Below are positions 8,211-16,876 of a stretch of DNA of 64,000 nucleotides, piece after piece. Location of the stretch: assembly GCF_024622045.1 (NCBI RefSeq), contig NZ_JANKBP010000005.1, one strand, 5' to 3'. The notes beneath the pieces were generated by a model. It was given only the letters and a program-made list of their open reading frames with translations, ran no database searches and had not been told where the DNA came from. This stretch comes from Rodentibacter caecimuris (GTDB lineage: Bacteria > Pseudomonadota > Gammaproteobacteria > Enterobacterales > Pasteurellaceae). Within the stretch, counting starts at the first letter, position 1; the number at the start of each line of letters is the position of its first letter. Both the position numbers and the translations under genes were made by a program.

Positions 8211-8256
8211 CAAAAATGCGGTCGAAATTCACTATAAATAACGACCGCACTTTTTA
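8211..8256 (-). terminator. tig terminator
   Basis: Stem TGCGGTCG/CGACCGCA (8217-8224 with 8242-8249), extended by A/T pairs beyond one mismatch. One arm is a full uptake signal (complement of AAGTGCGGTC) and the other deviates by one base. On the minus strand it is followed by a T run. Confidence 0.75.
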
Positions 8257-8267
8257 ATCAAAAATAA

Positions 8268-9566
8268 TTATGCTTGTGGATTCATTACTTCATCAAATGA
8301 AGAAACTTTTTCCGTCACTTGTGCTTTGGCAAGAACCGCATCAACCGCTTGTTCTTCTAACACGACATTACGAATATTACTCATTAATTCTTCATTTTTG
8401 CTGTAATATTCAACGACTTCCGCCGGTTGCTCGTATGCTGAAGCAATATCTTCGATCATTGCTTTCGCACGTGCTTCATCCGCTTTCAATTCGTTTGATT
8501 TGATCACTTCTGAGAATAATAAACCGACTTGAACACGGCGTTTCGCCTCTGCTTCAAACAACTCACGCGGTAATTGTGCAGTTTGTTGGGCATTACCGCC
8601 AAAACGTTGTGCTGCTTGATTACGCAGTACATTGATTTCTTCTTCAACTGCAGAAGCCGGAACATCAATTGGGTTTTGTTCGATTAAACCGTTAATAACC
8701 TGTTGTTTAACACGAGAAACTAATGCATTTTTCAATTCACGAGCCATATTTTTACGGATTTCTGCACGCAAATCTTCAACGGTTTTGGTATTAGGACCGA
8801 ATTTAGTCACAAATTCATCGGTTAATTCAGGTAATACCATGTTTTCAACTTTTTTCAAAGTAATTGCAAATTTTGCCGCTTTACCTTTCAAATTCTCTGC
8901 GTGGTACTCCGCAGGGAAAGTCACATCAATATCAAATTGCTCACCGGCTTTATGACCTACGATACCGTCTTCAAAACCCGGGATCATACGGCCTTGCCCC
9001 ATAAATAAGACAAAATCAGAGGCTTTTCCGCCCTCAAATTCTTCGCCATCGATAGAGCCTACGAAGTCAATCGTGACACGATCGTCAGCTTTTGCGACAT
9101 CTTGGCTCTCAGCCCAAGTCGCTTGTTGTTTACGCAACACATCAATCATTTTATCAATGTCTGCATCCGTAATTTCAACTGTTGGTTTTTCAACTTTGAT
9201 ATTTTCCAAACCTTGTAACTGCACTTCCGGATAGACTTCAAAAGTGGCGTTAAAGACTAAATCTTTGCCTTGCTCAAAGGTTTCGATTGCAAATGTCGGA
9301 CGACCTGCAATGTTAATTTTTTCTGCGATCACCGCATCAAAAAAATGACGAGGTAATAAATCGTTTAATACATCTTGACGAATTGATGCGCCAAAACGTT
9401 GTTCAATAATGTGTGCAGGAACTTTACCTTTACGGAATCCGTCTACACGCACATTTTTTGCCGTACGTTTAAATTCTTCACGGGTTGCCTTTTCAACAGT
9501 TTCCGCAGGAACGGTGATAGCCACACGGCGCTCTAAACCTTGGGTTGTTTCAATATTTAATGACAT
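8268..9566 (-). CDS. tig: Trigger factor (ribosome-associated chaperone)
   Basis: 432 residues from this start. Trigger factor binds the ribosome near L23 and shields nascent chains. Seen: ribosome-binding signature GFRKGKVP near residues 43-50, an FKBP-type peptidyl-prolyl isomerase domain (about 150-245, with VTIDFVGSIDGEEFEGG) and a helical C-terminal chaperone domain. A TTG four codons further upstream is in frame, but it overlaps the GAGG ribosome site, so ATG 9566 is preferred. It is followed by clpP-clpX, the conserved order for protein quality control. Confidence 0.96.
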   Translation of the reverse strand: MSLNIETTQGLERRVAITVPAETVEKATREEFKRTAKNVRVDGFRKGKVPAHIIEQRFGASIRQDVLNDLLPRHFFDAVIAEKINIAGRPTFAIETFEQGKDLVFNATFEVYPEVQLQGLENIKVEKPTVEITDADIDKMIDVLRKQQATWAESQDVAKADDRVTIDFVGSIDGEEFEGGKASDFVLFMGQGRMIPGFEDGIVGHKAGEQFDIDVTFPAEYHAENLKGKAAKFAITLKKVENMVLPELTDEFVTKFGPNTKTVEDLRAEIRKNMARELKNALVSRVKQQVINGLIEQNPIDVPASAVEEEINVLRNQAAQRFGGNAQQTAQLPRELFEAEAKRRVQVGLLFSEVIKSNELKADEARAKAMIEDIASAYEQPAEVVEYYSKNEELMSNIRNVVLEEQAVDAVLAKAQVTEKVSSFDEVMNPQA

Positions 9567-9739
9567 TTGTAACCTCAATTAATGTTGCACTCGGTAAAAC
9601 TCACACCGAACACGTTGTTAAAAATAATAATGAAAAAACTGCGGAATTATAACGAAATAAAATCAACCAGTCGATAGAAAGTCGATAAATCAAACAAAAA
9701 GTCACCCAATTTGATGAATTAATCAACAAAATCTAAATA

Positions 9740-9770
9740 AAAAAGTGCGGTTGAAAATGACCGCACTTTT
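9740..9770 (-). terminator. kbp terminator made of paired uptake signals
   Basis: Two intact uptake signals form an 11-bp stem (9741-9751 with 9760-9770). On the minus strand a T run follows. It lies just past the kbp stop codon. Confidence 0.8.
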
Positions 9771-9776
9771 AACTTC

Positions 9777-10217
9777 TTATAAACCTTTCGGTAAGCGAAT
9801 TTTCTGTCCCGGGAAAATTTTATCCGCGTCTTTAATCACCTCTTTATTGGCTTCGACAATCGCGGTGTATTTTGCCCCGTTACCATAAGTTTTTTCTGCA
9901 ATTTTCCAAAGCGTATCGCCTTTTTGAATCACATAGAAAGTATCGTCAGATGCTAAAGTTTCACCACTACTGATGGTAGCATCGCTGGTAACGGAAGTAA
10001 TACCTTGAATGTTTCCCGCCATTAACACCGCTTTTTCCAAAGCCGCGGCAGTAGAAGCGACACCTTGAATATTTGCCACCCCATTTTCAACGGTCACAGA
10101 AAGATTTTCTACACCGGGATTATCTTCTGCGATGTGCTCAGTCACCGCTTTTGATGCTTCTTCCTCTTTAGAAAAAAGTTTTCTGCCGATATCGCCAACA
10201 AAATCAAATAAGCCCAT
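9777..10217 (-). CDS. kbp: BON and LysM domain protein, potassium-binding protein Kbp (YgaU)
   Basis: 146 residues with a BON domain (about residues 20-85) and a C-terminal LysM domain (about 92-144, with YVIQKGDTLWKIAEKTYG). There is no signal peptide: the N terminus is MGLFDFVGDIGRKLF, as in E. coli Kbp/YgaU, a cytoplasmic K+-binding protein. The LysM domain is therefore not proof of peptidoglycan binding. A monocistronic gene with its own terminator, divergent from ypfJ. Confidence 0.85.
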   Translation of the reverse strand: MGLFDFVGDIGRKLFSKEEEASKAVTEHIAEDNPGVENLSVTVENGVANIQGVASTAAALEKAVLMAGNIQGITSVTSDATISSGETLASDDTFYVIQKGDTLWKIAEKTYGNGAKYTAIVEANKEVIKDADKIFPGQKIRLPKGL

Positions 10218-10385
10218 TTTTACTCCTTTTCAGTTGTGAATTTCGCCCCCTACAATACTGAAAAATAATGAGGAAGTCCATAAAACACTGCGTAAATACT
10301 TGTAAATCTTTCAGTAAAAAGGCTTTAAAGCTGACCGCACTTTGGTAGAATGCACTCATTTTTAATCATAGATAAAGAGGCGACT

Positions 10386-11216
10386 ATGCGTTGGCAAGGT
10401 AGAAGAGAGAGTTCAAATATTGAAGACAGACGGGGTTCCGGTGGTAATTTTGGCGGAGGAAAAGGCACCGGTATTTTAGGATTTATTATTTTATTGGTTG
10501 GAGCTTATTATGGCGTTGATTTATCCGGCTTGGTCGGTACGCCTGATTTTTCAGGTCAATCCTCTCAACGATTAGAAACCCACGAAGAACAACAACTTGC
10601 CGGGTTATCAAAAGTCGTGTTAGCAGATACCGAAACCGTGTGGGGAAATTACTTCAAACAAAGGGGGGCTCAATATCAAGAACCCGTAATGGTACTCTAC
10701 AGCGGTGCAACCTCTACTGCCTGCGGCACAGGGCAATCGGCGATGGGGCCCTTCTACTGTCCGAATGATCACAAGGTTTACTTGGATTTATCCTTTTATA
10801 ATGATATGAAAAATAAATTGGGCGCGGCCGGTGATTCAGCATTTGCCTATGTGATTGCTCACGAAGTGGGACATCATGTGCAAAACTTACTCGGCGTCTT
10901 AGGGCAAGTTCACCGCGCACAACAAAGTACCGATCGCAAAACGGCTAATCAACTTTCAGTAAAATTGGAACTACAAGCGGATTGTTTTGCCGGAGTTTGG
11001 GCAAGCCAAGCCGTGAAAAGCGGCTTATTTGAACGAGGAGATGAGGAAAAAGCCTTTAACGCGGCGGAAGCGGTTGGGGACGACCGCCTACAAAAACGCG
11101 GACAAGGCTATGTGGTACCGGATAGTTTCACCCATGGCACCTCTGCACAACGCCTAACGTGGTTTAGAAAAGGGCTACAAACGGGCAATCCGAGCCAGTG
11201 TGATACGTTCAATTAA
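10386..11216 (+). CDS. ypfJ: YpfJ-family neutral zinc metallopeptidase
   Basis: 276 residues from this start. Seen: an arginine-rich N terminus (MRWQGRRESSN), a glycine-rich linker, one membrane segment (about residues 30-48, GILGFIILLVGAYYGV) and a peptidase domain with the zinc motif HEVGHH near residue 160 and a downstream ELQADCFAG that carries the third ligand. This is the YpfJ/zinc-metallopeptidase family (DUF/Pfam 'Zn_peptidase'); the biological substrate is unknown. ATG 10386 is preferred over an in-frame ATG at 10350 because an AGAGG ribosome site precedes it. Convergent with hslU. Confidence 0.88.
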   Translation: MRWQGRRESSNIEDRRGSGGNFGGGKGTGILGFIILLVGAYYGVDLSGLVGTPDFSGQSSQRLETHEEQQLAGLSKVVLADTETVWGNYFKQRGAQYQEPVMVLYSGATSTACGTGQSAMGPFYCPNDHKVYLDLSFYNDMKNKLGAAGDSAFAYVIAHEVGHHVQNLLGVLGQVHRAQQSTDRKTANQLSVKLELQADCFAGVWASQAVKSGLFERGDEEKAFNAAEAVGDDRLQKRGQGYVVPDSFTHGTSAQRLTWFRKGLQTGNPSQCDTFN

Positions 11217-11221
11217 AAAAA

Positions 11222-11252
11222 GAAAGGTCTAGCGTTTGCTAGACCTTTTTTT
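11222..11252 (+). terminator. Bidirectional terminator between ypfJ and hslU
   Basis: Perfect 11-bp stem AAAGGTCTAGC/GCTAGACCTTT (11223-11233 with 11238-11248), GTTT loop, T run on the right and A run on the left, so it can serve both ypfJ and the convergent hslVU operon. Confidence 0.9.
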
Positions 11253-11265
11253 GCTTAAAAATGAA

Positions 11266-12600
11266 TTAGAGAATAAAACGACTCAAATCTTCGTTTTCGA
11301 CGACTTCACCTAGTGCATCCGCCACATAAGCCTCATCAATATTCACGGTTTGACCCGTCATATCACTCGCATTAAAGGATATTTTATCCATCAAACGTTC
11401 CATCACCGTATGTAAACGACGAGCGCCGATATTTTCAGTTTTCTCGTTCACACGAAACGCGGCTTCTGCAATTTTCTTCACTGCATCTGCCGTAAACGCA
11501 ATATCCACCCCTTCCGTTGCCATTAAGGCTTTATATTGCTCGGTAAGAGACGCGTTAGGTTCCGTTAAAATACGCTCAAAATCAGCCGCACTTAATGCGG
11601 AAAGTTCAACACGAATCGGCAAACGACCCTGTAATTCCGGAATTAAATCGGAAGGACGCGCCACTTGGAAAGCACCAGACGCGATAAATAAAATATGATC
11701 CGTTTTGACCATACCGTGTTTGGTACTTACCGTTGAACCTTCCACCAAAGGCAGTAAATCGCGTTGTACACCTTCACGTGAAACATCCGCCCCACTGTAT
11801 TCGCCTTTTTTACAAATTTTATCAATCTCATCAATAAACACGATACCGTTTTGCTCTACCGCATCAATGGCTTTTTGTTTTAATTCTTCAGGATTAATCA
11901 ATTTTGCCGCCTCATCATCAATCAACGTTTTTAACGCGTCTTTGATTTTCATTTTGCGTTTTTTGGTTTTTTCGCTACCAAGGTTTTGGAACATGGATTG
12001 CAACTGGTTAGTCATTTCTTCCATGCCCGGAGGTGTCATAATTTCCACGCCCATGGAAACACCGGCGGGCACATCAATTTCAATCTCTTTATCGTCTAAC
12101 TGACCTTCACGTAATTTTTTACGGAATGCCTGACGCGTACTACCGTTACTATCGTGGTTTTCAACTTCACCCCACTGATTTTTTGCCGGTGGCAACAACG
12201 CATCAAGAATACGTTCTTCCGCTGCATCTTCCGCTTTAGCCCGATTTTTTGCAATTTCTTGTTGGCGAACCAATTTCATTGCGCTATCCGTTAAATCACG
12301 AATAATCGAATCGACTTCCTTTCCTACATAGCCTACTTCGGTAAATTTAGTGGCTTCTACTTTAATAAAAGGAGCATTGGCTAACTTTGCCAAACGACGA
12401 GCAATTTCGGTTTTACCCACACCGGTAGGCCCAATCATTAAAATATTTTTAGGGGTAACTTCATGGCGTAACGGTTCTTGCAGTTGCATACGACGCCAAC
12501 GATTACGAAGTGCAATAGCGACCGCTCTTTTGGCATCTGCTTGTCCAATAATGTGTTGATCTAATTCAGAAACAATTTCTCGAGGAGTCATTTCAGACAT
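11266..12600 (-). CDS. hslU: ATP-dependent protease ATPase subunit HslU (ClpY)
   Basis: 444-residue AAA+ unfoldase that powers the HslV peptidase. Seen: Walker A GPTGVGKTEIARRLA near residues 57-71, the large inserted I domain (about 110-240, rich in Lys/Glu), Walker B GIVFIDEID, and the C-terminal DLSRFIL tail that inserts into HslV. ATG 12600 with AAGGA upstream is chosen; a longer in-frame reading would start inside hslV. It follows hslV after 10 bp in a heat-shock operon. Confidence 0.97.
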   Translation of the reverse strand: MSEMTPREIVSELDQHIIGQADAKRAVAIALRNRWRRMQLQEPLRHEVTPKNILMIGPTGVGKTEIARRLAKLANAPFIKVEATKFTEVGYVGKEVDSIIRDLTDSAMKLVRQQEIAKNRAKAEDAAEERILDALLPPAKNQWGEVENHDSNGSTRQAFRKKLREGQLDDKEIEIDVPAGVSMGVEIMTPPGMEEMTNQLQSMFQNLGSEKTKKRKMKIKDALKTLIDDEAAKLINPEELKQKAIDAVEQNGIVFIDEIDKICKKGEYSGADVSREGVQRDLLPLVEGSTVSTKHGMVKTDHILFIASGAFQVARPSDLIPELQGRLPIRVELSALSAADFERILTEPNASLTEQYKALMATEGVDIAFTADAVKKIAEAAFRVNEKTENIGARRLHTVMERLMDKISFNASDMTGQTVNIDEAYVADALGEVVENEDLSRFIL

Positions 12601-12610
12601 AATATTTTCC

Positions 12611-13138
12611 TTAATTCGGTAATTCTTCAATAGTGAAATTGGTGTTGGTAAACACACAAATATCACCTGCAATTTTTAATGATTTTTCGACAATTTCACG
12701 AGCGGAAAGATCCGTATTTTCAACTAACGCACGAGCGGCAGATAAGGCATAATTACCGCCTGAACCAATCGCCAAAATTTGATCCTCTTCCGGTTGTACC
12801 ACATCGCCGATTCCGGTGATAATCAGGCTTTCTTTTTCATCCGCCACAATCAACATTGCTTCTAATTTACGCAACGCCCGATCCGTTCGCCAATCTTTCG
12901 CCAATTCCACCGCACTTTTCAATAAATGCCCTTGGTGCATTTCCAACTTACGTTCAAATAATTCAAACAGCGTGAAAGCATCCGCCGTCCCGCCGGCAAA
13001 ACCGGCTAACACCTTGCCGTTGTATAAACGGCGTACCTTGCGTGCATTGCCTTTCATCACGGTATTGCCTAAAGAAACTTGTCCGTCTCCTCCTACCACC
13101 ACTTGCCCATTACGGCGCACACTGACGATTGTTGTCAT
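12611..13138 (-). CDS. hslV: ATP-dependent protease peptidase subunit HslV (ClpQ)
   Basis: 175-residue N-terminal nucleophile threonine peptidase of the bacterial proteasome-like HslUV complex. After removal of Met1 the catalytic Thr2 is exposed (MTTIVSVRR). The conserved GGDGQVSLG and GFAGGTADAF segments are present. First gene of hslV-hslU; a sigma-32-type promoter lies just upstream. Divergent from rmuC. Confidence 0.97.
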   Translation of the reverse strand: MTTIVSVRRNGQVVVGGDGQVSLGNTVMKGNARKVRRLYNGKVLAGFAGGTADAFTLFELFERKLEMHQGHLLKSAVELAKDWRTDRALRKLEAMLIVADEKESLIITGIGDVVQPEEDQILAIGSGGNYALSAARALVENTDLSAREIVEKSLKIAGDICVFTNTNFTIEELPN

Positions 13139-13171
13139 TCTTTTGTCCTTTTTTGAAAAAACTTGCCCGTT

Positions 13172-13200
13172 ATATGGCGACAGGATTTGGAAAATTCAAG
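13172..13200 (-). promoter_or_regulatory. Sigma-32 (heat-shock) promoter for hslVU
   Basis: On the minus strand CTTGAAT (13194-13200), a 15-bp spacer and GCCATAT (13172-13178). Each box matches the sigma-32 consensus CTTGAAA / CCCATNT at six of seven positions, and it lies about 35 bp upstream of hslV. Confidence 0.72.
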
Positions 13201-13317
13201 GGTAACGGGGCAATGAACAAAAAATACGATAAAAAATGACCGCACTTTGCGCTTAACTGTGCCCCTCCCCCCAAATGTTTCCTTGTGGTAAAATTCGCAA
13301 AAATTTTGAGGCTCATT

Positions 13318-14925
13318 ATGATAACTTGGATAACTCCCTCTTTCCTTACACTCCTTGGCATATCGCTTTTTATTTTAATTGTTCTCGGTTTTCTACTGGC
13401 TCGCCGTACGCGTGACGCTCAAGAGTTACAACAAGATTTAAATAAAACCAACCTTGATTTTAATCAACTTGCCGAACGCTTTGATTTGCTCAATCAACAA
13501 AAAAATCTTTTGCAACAGCAAACCGTTAAAGCCCAAACAGAAAGTGAAGGGCTACAAATTCGTTTGACCGAACGTGATGAAAAAATCGCCTATCTTTCTA
13601 AAGAATTAGATGAATCACAACTTCGTTATGAGCAAATCGCGACACAAATCACGGCATTAAAAGAACGTTTTGGCATAGCCTCCGCACAGGCTGAGAGTTT
13701 ACAAAGCCAACTACAACAAAGTCAGAGCCACCTCTTGCGTAAAGAACAAGAGCAACAAAATTTAACAGAAAAATTGACCGCACTTTCACAAGAACTGACC
13801 GGTTTGAAAACCACCTTGGCGGAAAAAGAAAAGCATTTTGTCGAGCAACAACAAAATATTGAACAATCTAAACAACAACTTGGGATTGAATTTCAAAATC
13901 TTGCCAATCGTATTTTAGATGAAAAAAGCCGATCTTTTAATCAAACCAACCAAACCGCATTGGAAACGCTGCTTAAACCTTTTCGTGAACAAATTGAAGG
14001 TTTTCAAAAACGTGTCAATGAAATTCACTCGGAATCACTAAAAGGCAATGCAGGTTTAGAGGCAGAAATCAAGAAAGTGCTGGAAATCGGGCTAAGTATG
14101 TCGCAAGAAGCAAACAATCTGACTTCAGCTCTAAAAGGTGAAAAGAAAACCCTTGGCAATTGGGGCGAAGTGCAATTGGAACGGGCTTTACAACTCGCCG
14201 GCTTAGTTGAAAACGTCCATTACAGTGCGCAAGCCCATTTTAAAGATGAACAAGGCGGGCGTAATTATCCGGATTTTGTCCTAAATCTCCCTGATGACAA
14301 AAACATTATTATCGACAGCAAAATGTCCCTCATCGCCTATGAAAGTGCGGTCAATTCCGAGGATGATTTTGACCGTGAACGCCTGCTTCGAGAGCATATT
14401 AAAGCGCTGAAAAACCATATTGATGATCTGCACAAAAAAGATTACAGCAACTTAATTGGTATGCATAGCCCAAATTTTGTGTTGATGTTTATTGCGGTAG
14501 AACCGGCTTATATTGAAGCGTTAAAATTAGATCCAAGCCTGTTCAATTACGGTTATGAGAAAAATGTCATTATGGTATCGCACACAACCCTTATGCCTAT
14601 TTTGCGTACTGTGGCAAACCTGTGGCGAATTGAACGCGGTAATGCCGAAGCGAAAGAAATCGCCGAAAAAGCCGGTGAGATTTATAACCAAATTTGTTTG
14701 GTTGCAGAGCGTCTCAATAAACTGGGGAACACGCTTTCTACCGTGAGTAATCAATATAACAGCACGGTAACGGCGTTGGTAGGACAGCAAGGCTTGGTTG
14801 GCAAAGTAGAACGCTTTAAAGATCTTTCCGCTAAAGCTAACAAAACTATGCCAAACGTAGAATTATTAAATAATGGCGTGGATTTGTCGCGCTTGGCGTT
14901 AATACCGCAAGAAAACAAAGAATAA
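13318..14925 (+). CDS. rmuC: DNA recombination protein RmuC
   Basis: 535 residues from ATG 13318, which has GAGG upstream; an in-frame GTG/ATG further upstream adds eleven residues and is less likely. Seen: one N-terminal membrane segment (about residues 5-25), a long glutamine/glutamate-rich coiled coil (about 35-225), then the RmuC domain (about 260-470) with a nuclease-like core (GNWGEVQLERAL, YPDFVLNLPDDKNIIIDSKMSL). RmuC limits inversion at short inverted repeats (known from E. coli); its exact reaction is not established. Two uptake signals are embedded in the gene. Confidence 0.92.
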   Translation: MITWITPSFLTLLGISLFILIVLGFLLARRTRDAQELQQDLNKTNLDFNQLAERFDLLNQQKNLLQQQTVKAQTESEGLQIRLTERDEKIAYLSKELDESQLRYEQIATQITALKERFGIASAQAESLQSQLQQSQSHLLRKEQEQQNLTEKLTALSQELTGLKTTLAEKEKHFVEQQQNIEQSKQQLGIEFQNLANRILDEKSRSFNQTNQTALETLLKPFREQIEGFQKRVNEIHSESLKGNAGLEAEIKKVLEIGLSMSQEANNLTSALKGEKKTLGNWGEVQLERALQLAGLVENVHYSAQAHFKDEQGGRNYPDFVLNLPDDKNIIIDSKMSLIAYESAVNSEDDFDRERLLREHIKALKNHIDDLHKKDYSNLIGMHSPNFVLMFIAVEPAYIEALKLDPSLFNYGYEKNVIMVSHTTLMPILRTVANLWRIERGNAEAKEIAEKAGEIYNQICLVAERLNKLGNTLSTVSNQYNSTVTALVGQQGLVGKVERFKDLSAKANKTMPNVELLNNGVDLSRLALIPQENKE

Positions 14926-15004
14926 ACTTCTATTTGTTATTGATATTTTCTAAAAAACTGCTATTTTTCTGCGGTTTTTTATTCTGATATTTTAGGAAAG
15001 TTAA

Positions 15005-15556
15005 ATGGAACAGCAAAAACCTCAAGATCCTTACGCCAAATACAATGCCCAATCCAGCACTATCAGCAAAATTATTTTTGCCAGCCGTTGGTTGCAACTA
15101 CCGATTTATCTTGGTTTGGTCGCCGTACAAGGGATTTATGCCTACAAATTTATGAAATCACTTTGGCATTTACTCACTAACATCAATGAAATGGATTCCA
15201 ACACCATTATGCTTGCCGTGTTGAATTTAATTGATGTAGTGATGATCGCCAACTTATTGGTTATGGTTACCATCGGGGGTTATGAAATTTTTGTCTCGAA
15301 ATTAAGAACACGCAATCACCCTGATCAACCGGAATGGATGAGTCATGTGAATGCGACTGTATTGAAAGTCAAACTTTCGATGTCCATCATCACGATTTCT
15401 TCCATTCACATGCTGCAAACTTTCGTTAATGTCAGCAATTTGCCGGAAAAAACCATGATGTGGCAACTTTTCTTACATCTCGGATTCTTGGTTTCGGCCA
15501 TTGCCTTAGCTTACACCGATAAAATTTTATACAGCACCAGTCACAAAAACCACTAG
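15005..15556 (+). CDS. UPF0114/YqhA-family inner-membrane protein
   Basis: 183 residues with four hydrophobic segments (about residues 32-52, 72-92, 121-145 and 153-170) and a soluble N terminus. The pattern FASRWLQLPIYLGLV followed by a GGYEIFVSKL loop is typical of the UPF0114 (TIGR00645, YqhA) family. Function is unknown. It sits between rmuC and recA with its own terminator, so it is probably a single-gene unit. Confidence 0.82.
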   Translation: MEQQKPQDPYAKYNAQSSTISKIIFASRWLQLPIYLGLVAVQGIYAYKFMKSLWHLLTNINEMDSNTIMLAVLNLIDVVMIANLLVMVTIGGYEIFVSKLRTRNHPDQPEWMSHVNATVLKVKLSMSIITISSIHMLQTFVNVSNLPEKTMMWQLFLHLGFLVSAIALAYTDKILYSTSHKNH

Positions 15557-15581
15557 CAATAAACCGTATTTCTCCTGCAGA

Positions 15582-15612
15582 AACGCCAACCAAAAGTTGG
15601 CGTTTTTTTTAG
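15582..15612 (+). terminator. Terminator after the YqhA-family gene
   Basis: Perfect 9-bp stem AACGCCAAC/GTTGGCGTT (15582-15590 with 15596-15604), 5-base loop and eight T. Confidence 0.9.
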
Positions 15613-15638
15613 TTTATATAAAATTATCTAAAATAATC

Positions 15639-15667
15639 TTGATACTGTATATTAATACAGTTATAAT
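15639..15667 (+). promoter_or_regulatory. recA promoter with LexA (SOS) box in the spacer
   Basis: -35 TTGATA (15639-15644), 17-bp spacer and perfect -10 TATAAT (15662-15667). The spacer is occupied by CTGTATATTAATACAG (15645-15660), a full CTG-N10-CAG LexA box. LexA bound here would block polymerase until DNA damage triggers LexA self-cleavage on RecA filaments. Confidence 0.93.
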
Positions 15668-15698
15668 GCGCTAAGTTTTGTTTAACGAGGAAAAATAA

Positions 15699-16808
15699 AT
15701 GGCATCACAAGACGAAAAAAAGAAAGGAAAAACAACGGCTACAACACCTGCAACACAGGAAGAAAAACAAAAAGCCCTTGCAGCAGCATTGGGGCAAATT
15801 GAAAAACAATTCGGTAAAGGCTCCATTATGAAGTTAGGGGATAATCAAAAACTTGATGTGGAATCTATTTCTACCGGTTCTATCGGACTCGATGTTGCTT
15901 TAGGTATCGGTGGTTTACCTATGGGGCGTATCGTTGAAATCTTCGGCCCTGAATCTTCCGGTAAAACAACATTAACACTTTCAGTTATCGCTCAGGCACA
16001 AAAAGCGGGTAAAACCTGTGCATTTATTGATGCCGAGCATGCTTTAGATCCTATTTATGCCGCTAAATTAGGTGTTGATGTCAAAGAATTATTAGTTTCT
16101 CAGCCGGATAACGGCGAACAAGCTCTTGAAATTTGCGATGCTTTGGTACGTTCCGGAGCAGTTGATGTGATTATTGTTGACTCCGTAGCGGCATTAACGC
16201 CAAAAGCCGAAATTGAGGGCGATATGGGCGATTCCCATATGGGGTTACAAGCGCGTTTGATGTCGCAAGCCTTGCGTAAATTAACCGGACAAATTAAAAA
16301 TGCAAATTGCTTGGTGATATTTATTAACCAAATTCGGATGAAAATCGGGGTATCTTTTGGGAATCCTGAAACCACAACCGGCGGTAATGCACTAAAATTT
16401 TATGCGTCGGTTCGCTTGGATATTCGCCGTATAGGGTCTGTGAAAGAGGGTGAAAATGTTATTGGTAATGACACTAGAGTTAAAGTGGTTAAAAATAAAT
16501 TAGCGCCTCCGTTCCGCCAAGTCGAATTCCAAATTCTTTATGGAGAAGGTATTTCTAAAACCGGGGAATTAATAGAGCTTGGCGTTACACATAAATTAGT
16601 GAATAAATCCGGTGCTTGGTACTCTTACGACGGCGAGAAAATTGGTCAAGGTAAGATGAATGCAATGAAATGGTTACTGGATAATCCTGACAAAGCACAA
16701 GTATTAGAAAACAAATTACGTGCCGAATTGGTTGCAAATCCTGATCAGGGTTTAGTCGCCGATACTGAACAAACCGATGAAAAAGTCAGTTCGGAAGATG
16801 AATTTTAA
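15699..16808 (+). CDS. recA: Recombinase RecA
   Basis: 369-residue RecA, the ATP-dependent strand-exchange protein and LexA co-protease. Walker A GPESSGKT is at residues 83-90, and the L1/L2 DNA-binding region (MGDSHMGLQARLMSQALRKL, then GNPETTTGGNALKFY) is intact. Compared with the roughly 353-residue enterobacterial protein, this one has about 16 extra N-terminal residues rich in Lys and Thr (KKKGKTTATTPATQ); the start is supported by a GAGG site just upstream of the first ATG. recX follows after a terminator-like hairpin. This locus is also the likely route for taking up DNA carrying the uptake signals. Confidence 0.97.
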   Translation: MASQDEKKKGKTTATTPATQEEKQKALAAALGQIEKQFGKGSIMKLGDNQKLDVESISTGSIGLDVALGIGGLPMGRIVEIFGPESSGKTTLTLSVIAQAQKAGKTCAFIDAEHALDPIYAAKLGVDVKELLVSQPDNGEQALEICDALVRSGAVDVIIVDSVAALTPKAEIEGDMGDSHMGLQARLMSQALRKLTGQIKNANCLVIFINQIRMKIGVSFGNPETTTGGNALKFYASVRLDIRRIGSVKEGENVIGNDTRVKVVKNKLAPPFRQVEFQILYGEGISKTGELIELGVTHKLVNKSGAWYSYDGEKIGQGKMNAMKWLLDNPDKAQVLENKLRAELVANPDQGLVADTEQTDEKVSSEDEF

Positions 16809-16830
16809 TTTATTTGCTATTTTAATGCTT

Positions 16831-16862
16831 AAAAGTGCGGTCAAAATTGACCGTACTTTTTT
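16831..16862 (+). terminator. recA terminator/attenuator before recX
   Basis: A 14-bp stem (16831-16844 with 16847-16860) built from an intact uptake signal and a one-base variant (CCGTACTT); the mismatch is kept as a G-U pair. A T run follows, then the recX ribosome site. It should reduce read-through into recX. Confidence 0.75.
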
Positions 16863-16876
16863 CTAAAGGAGTTGTT

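Noticed and set aside
10350..10385. Longer N terminus of YpfJ starting at 10350
   Set aside because: The extra residues precede the AGAGG ribosome site and include an uptake signal just upstream; ATG 10386 gives the usual MRWQGRRES start.
12601..12672. HslU N-terminal extension beginning within hslV
   Set aside because: It would overlap hslV by 60 bp and lacks a ribosome site; ATG 12600 with AAGGA gives the standard 444-residue protein.
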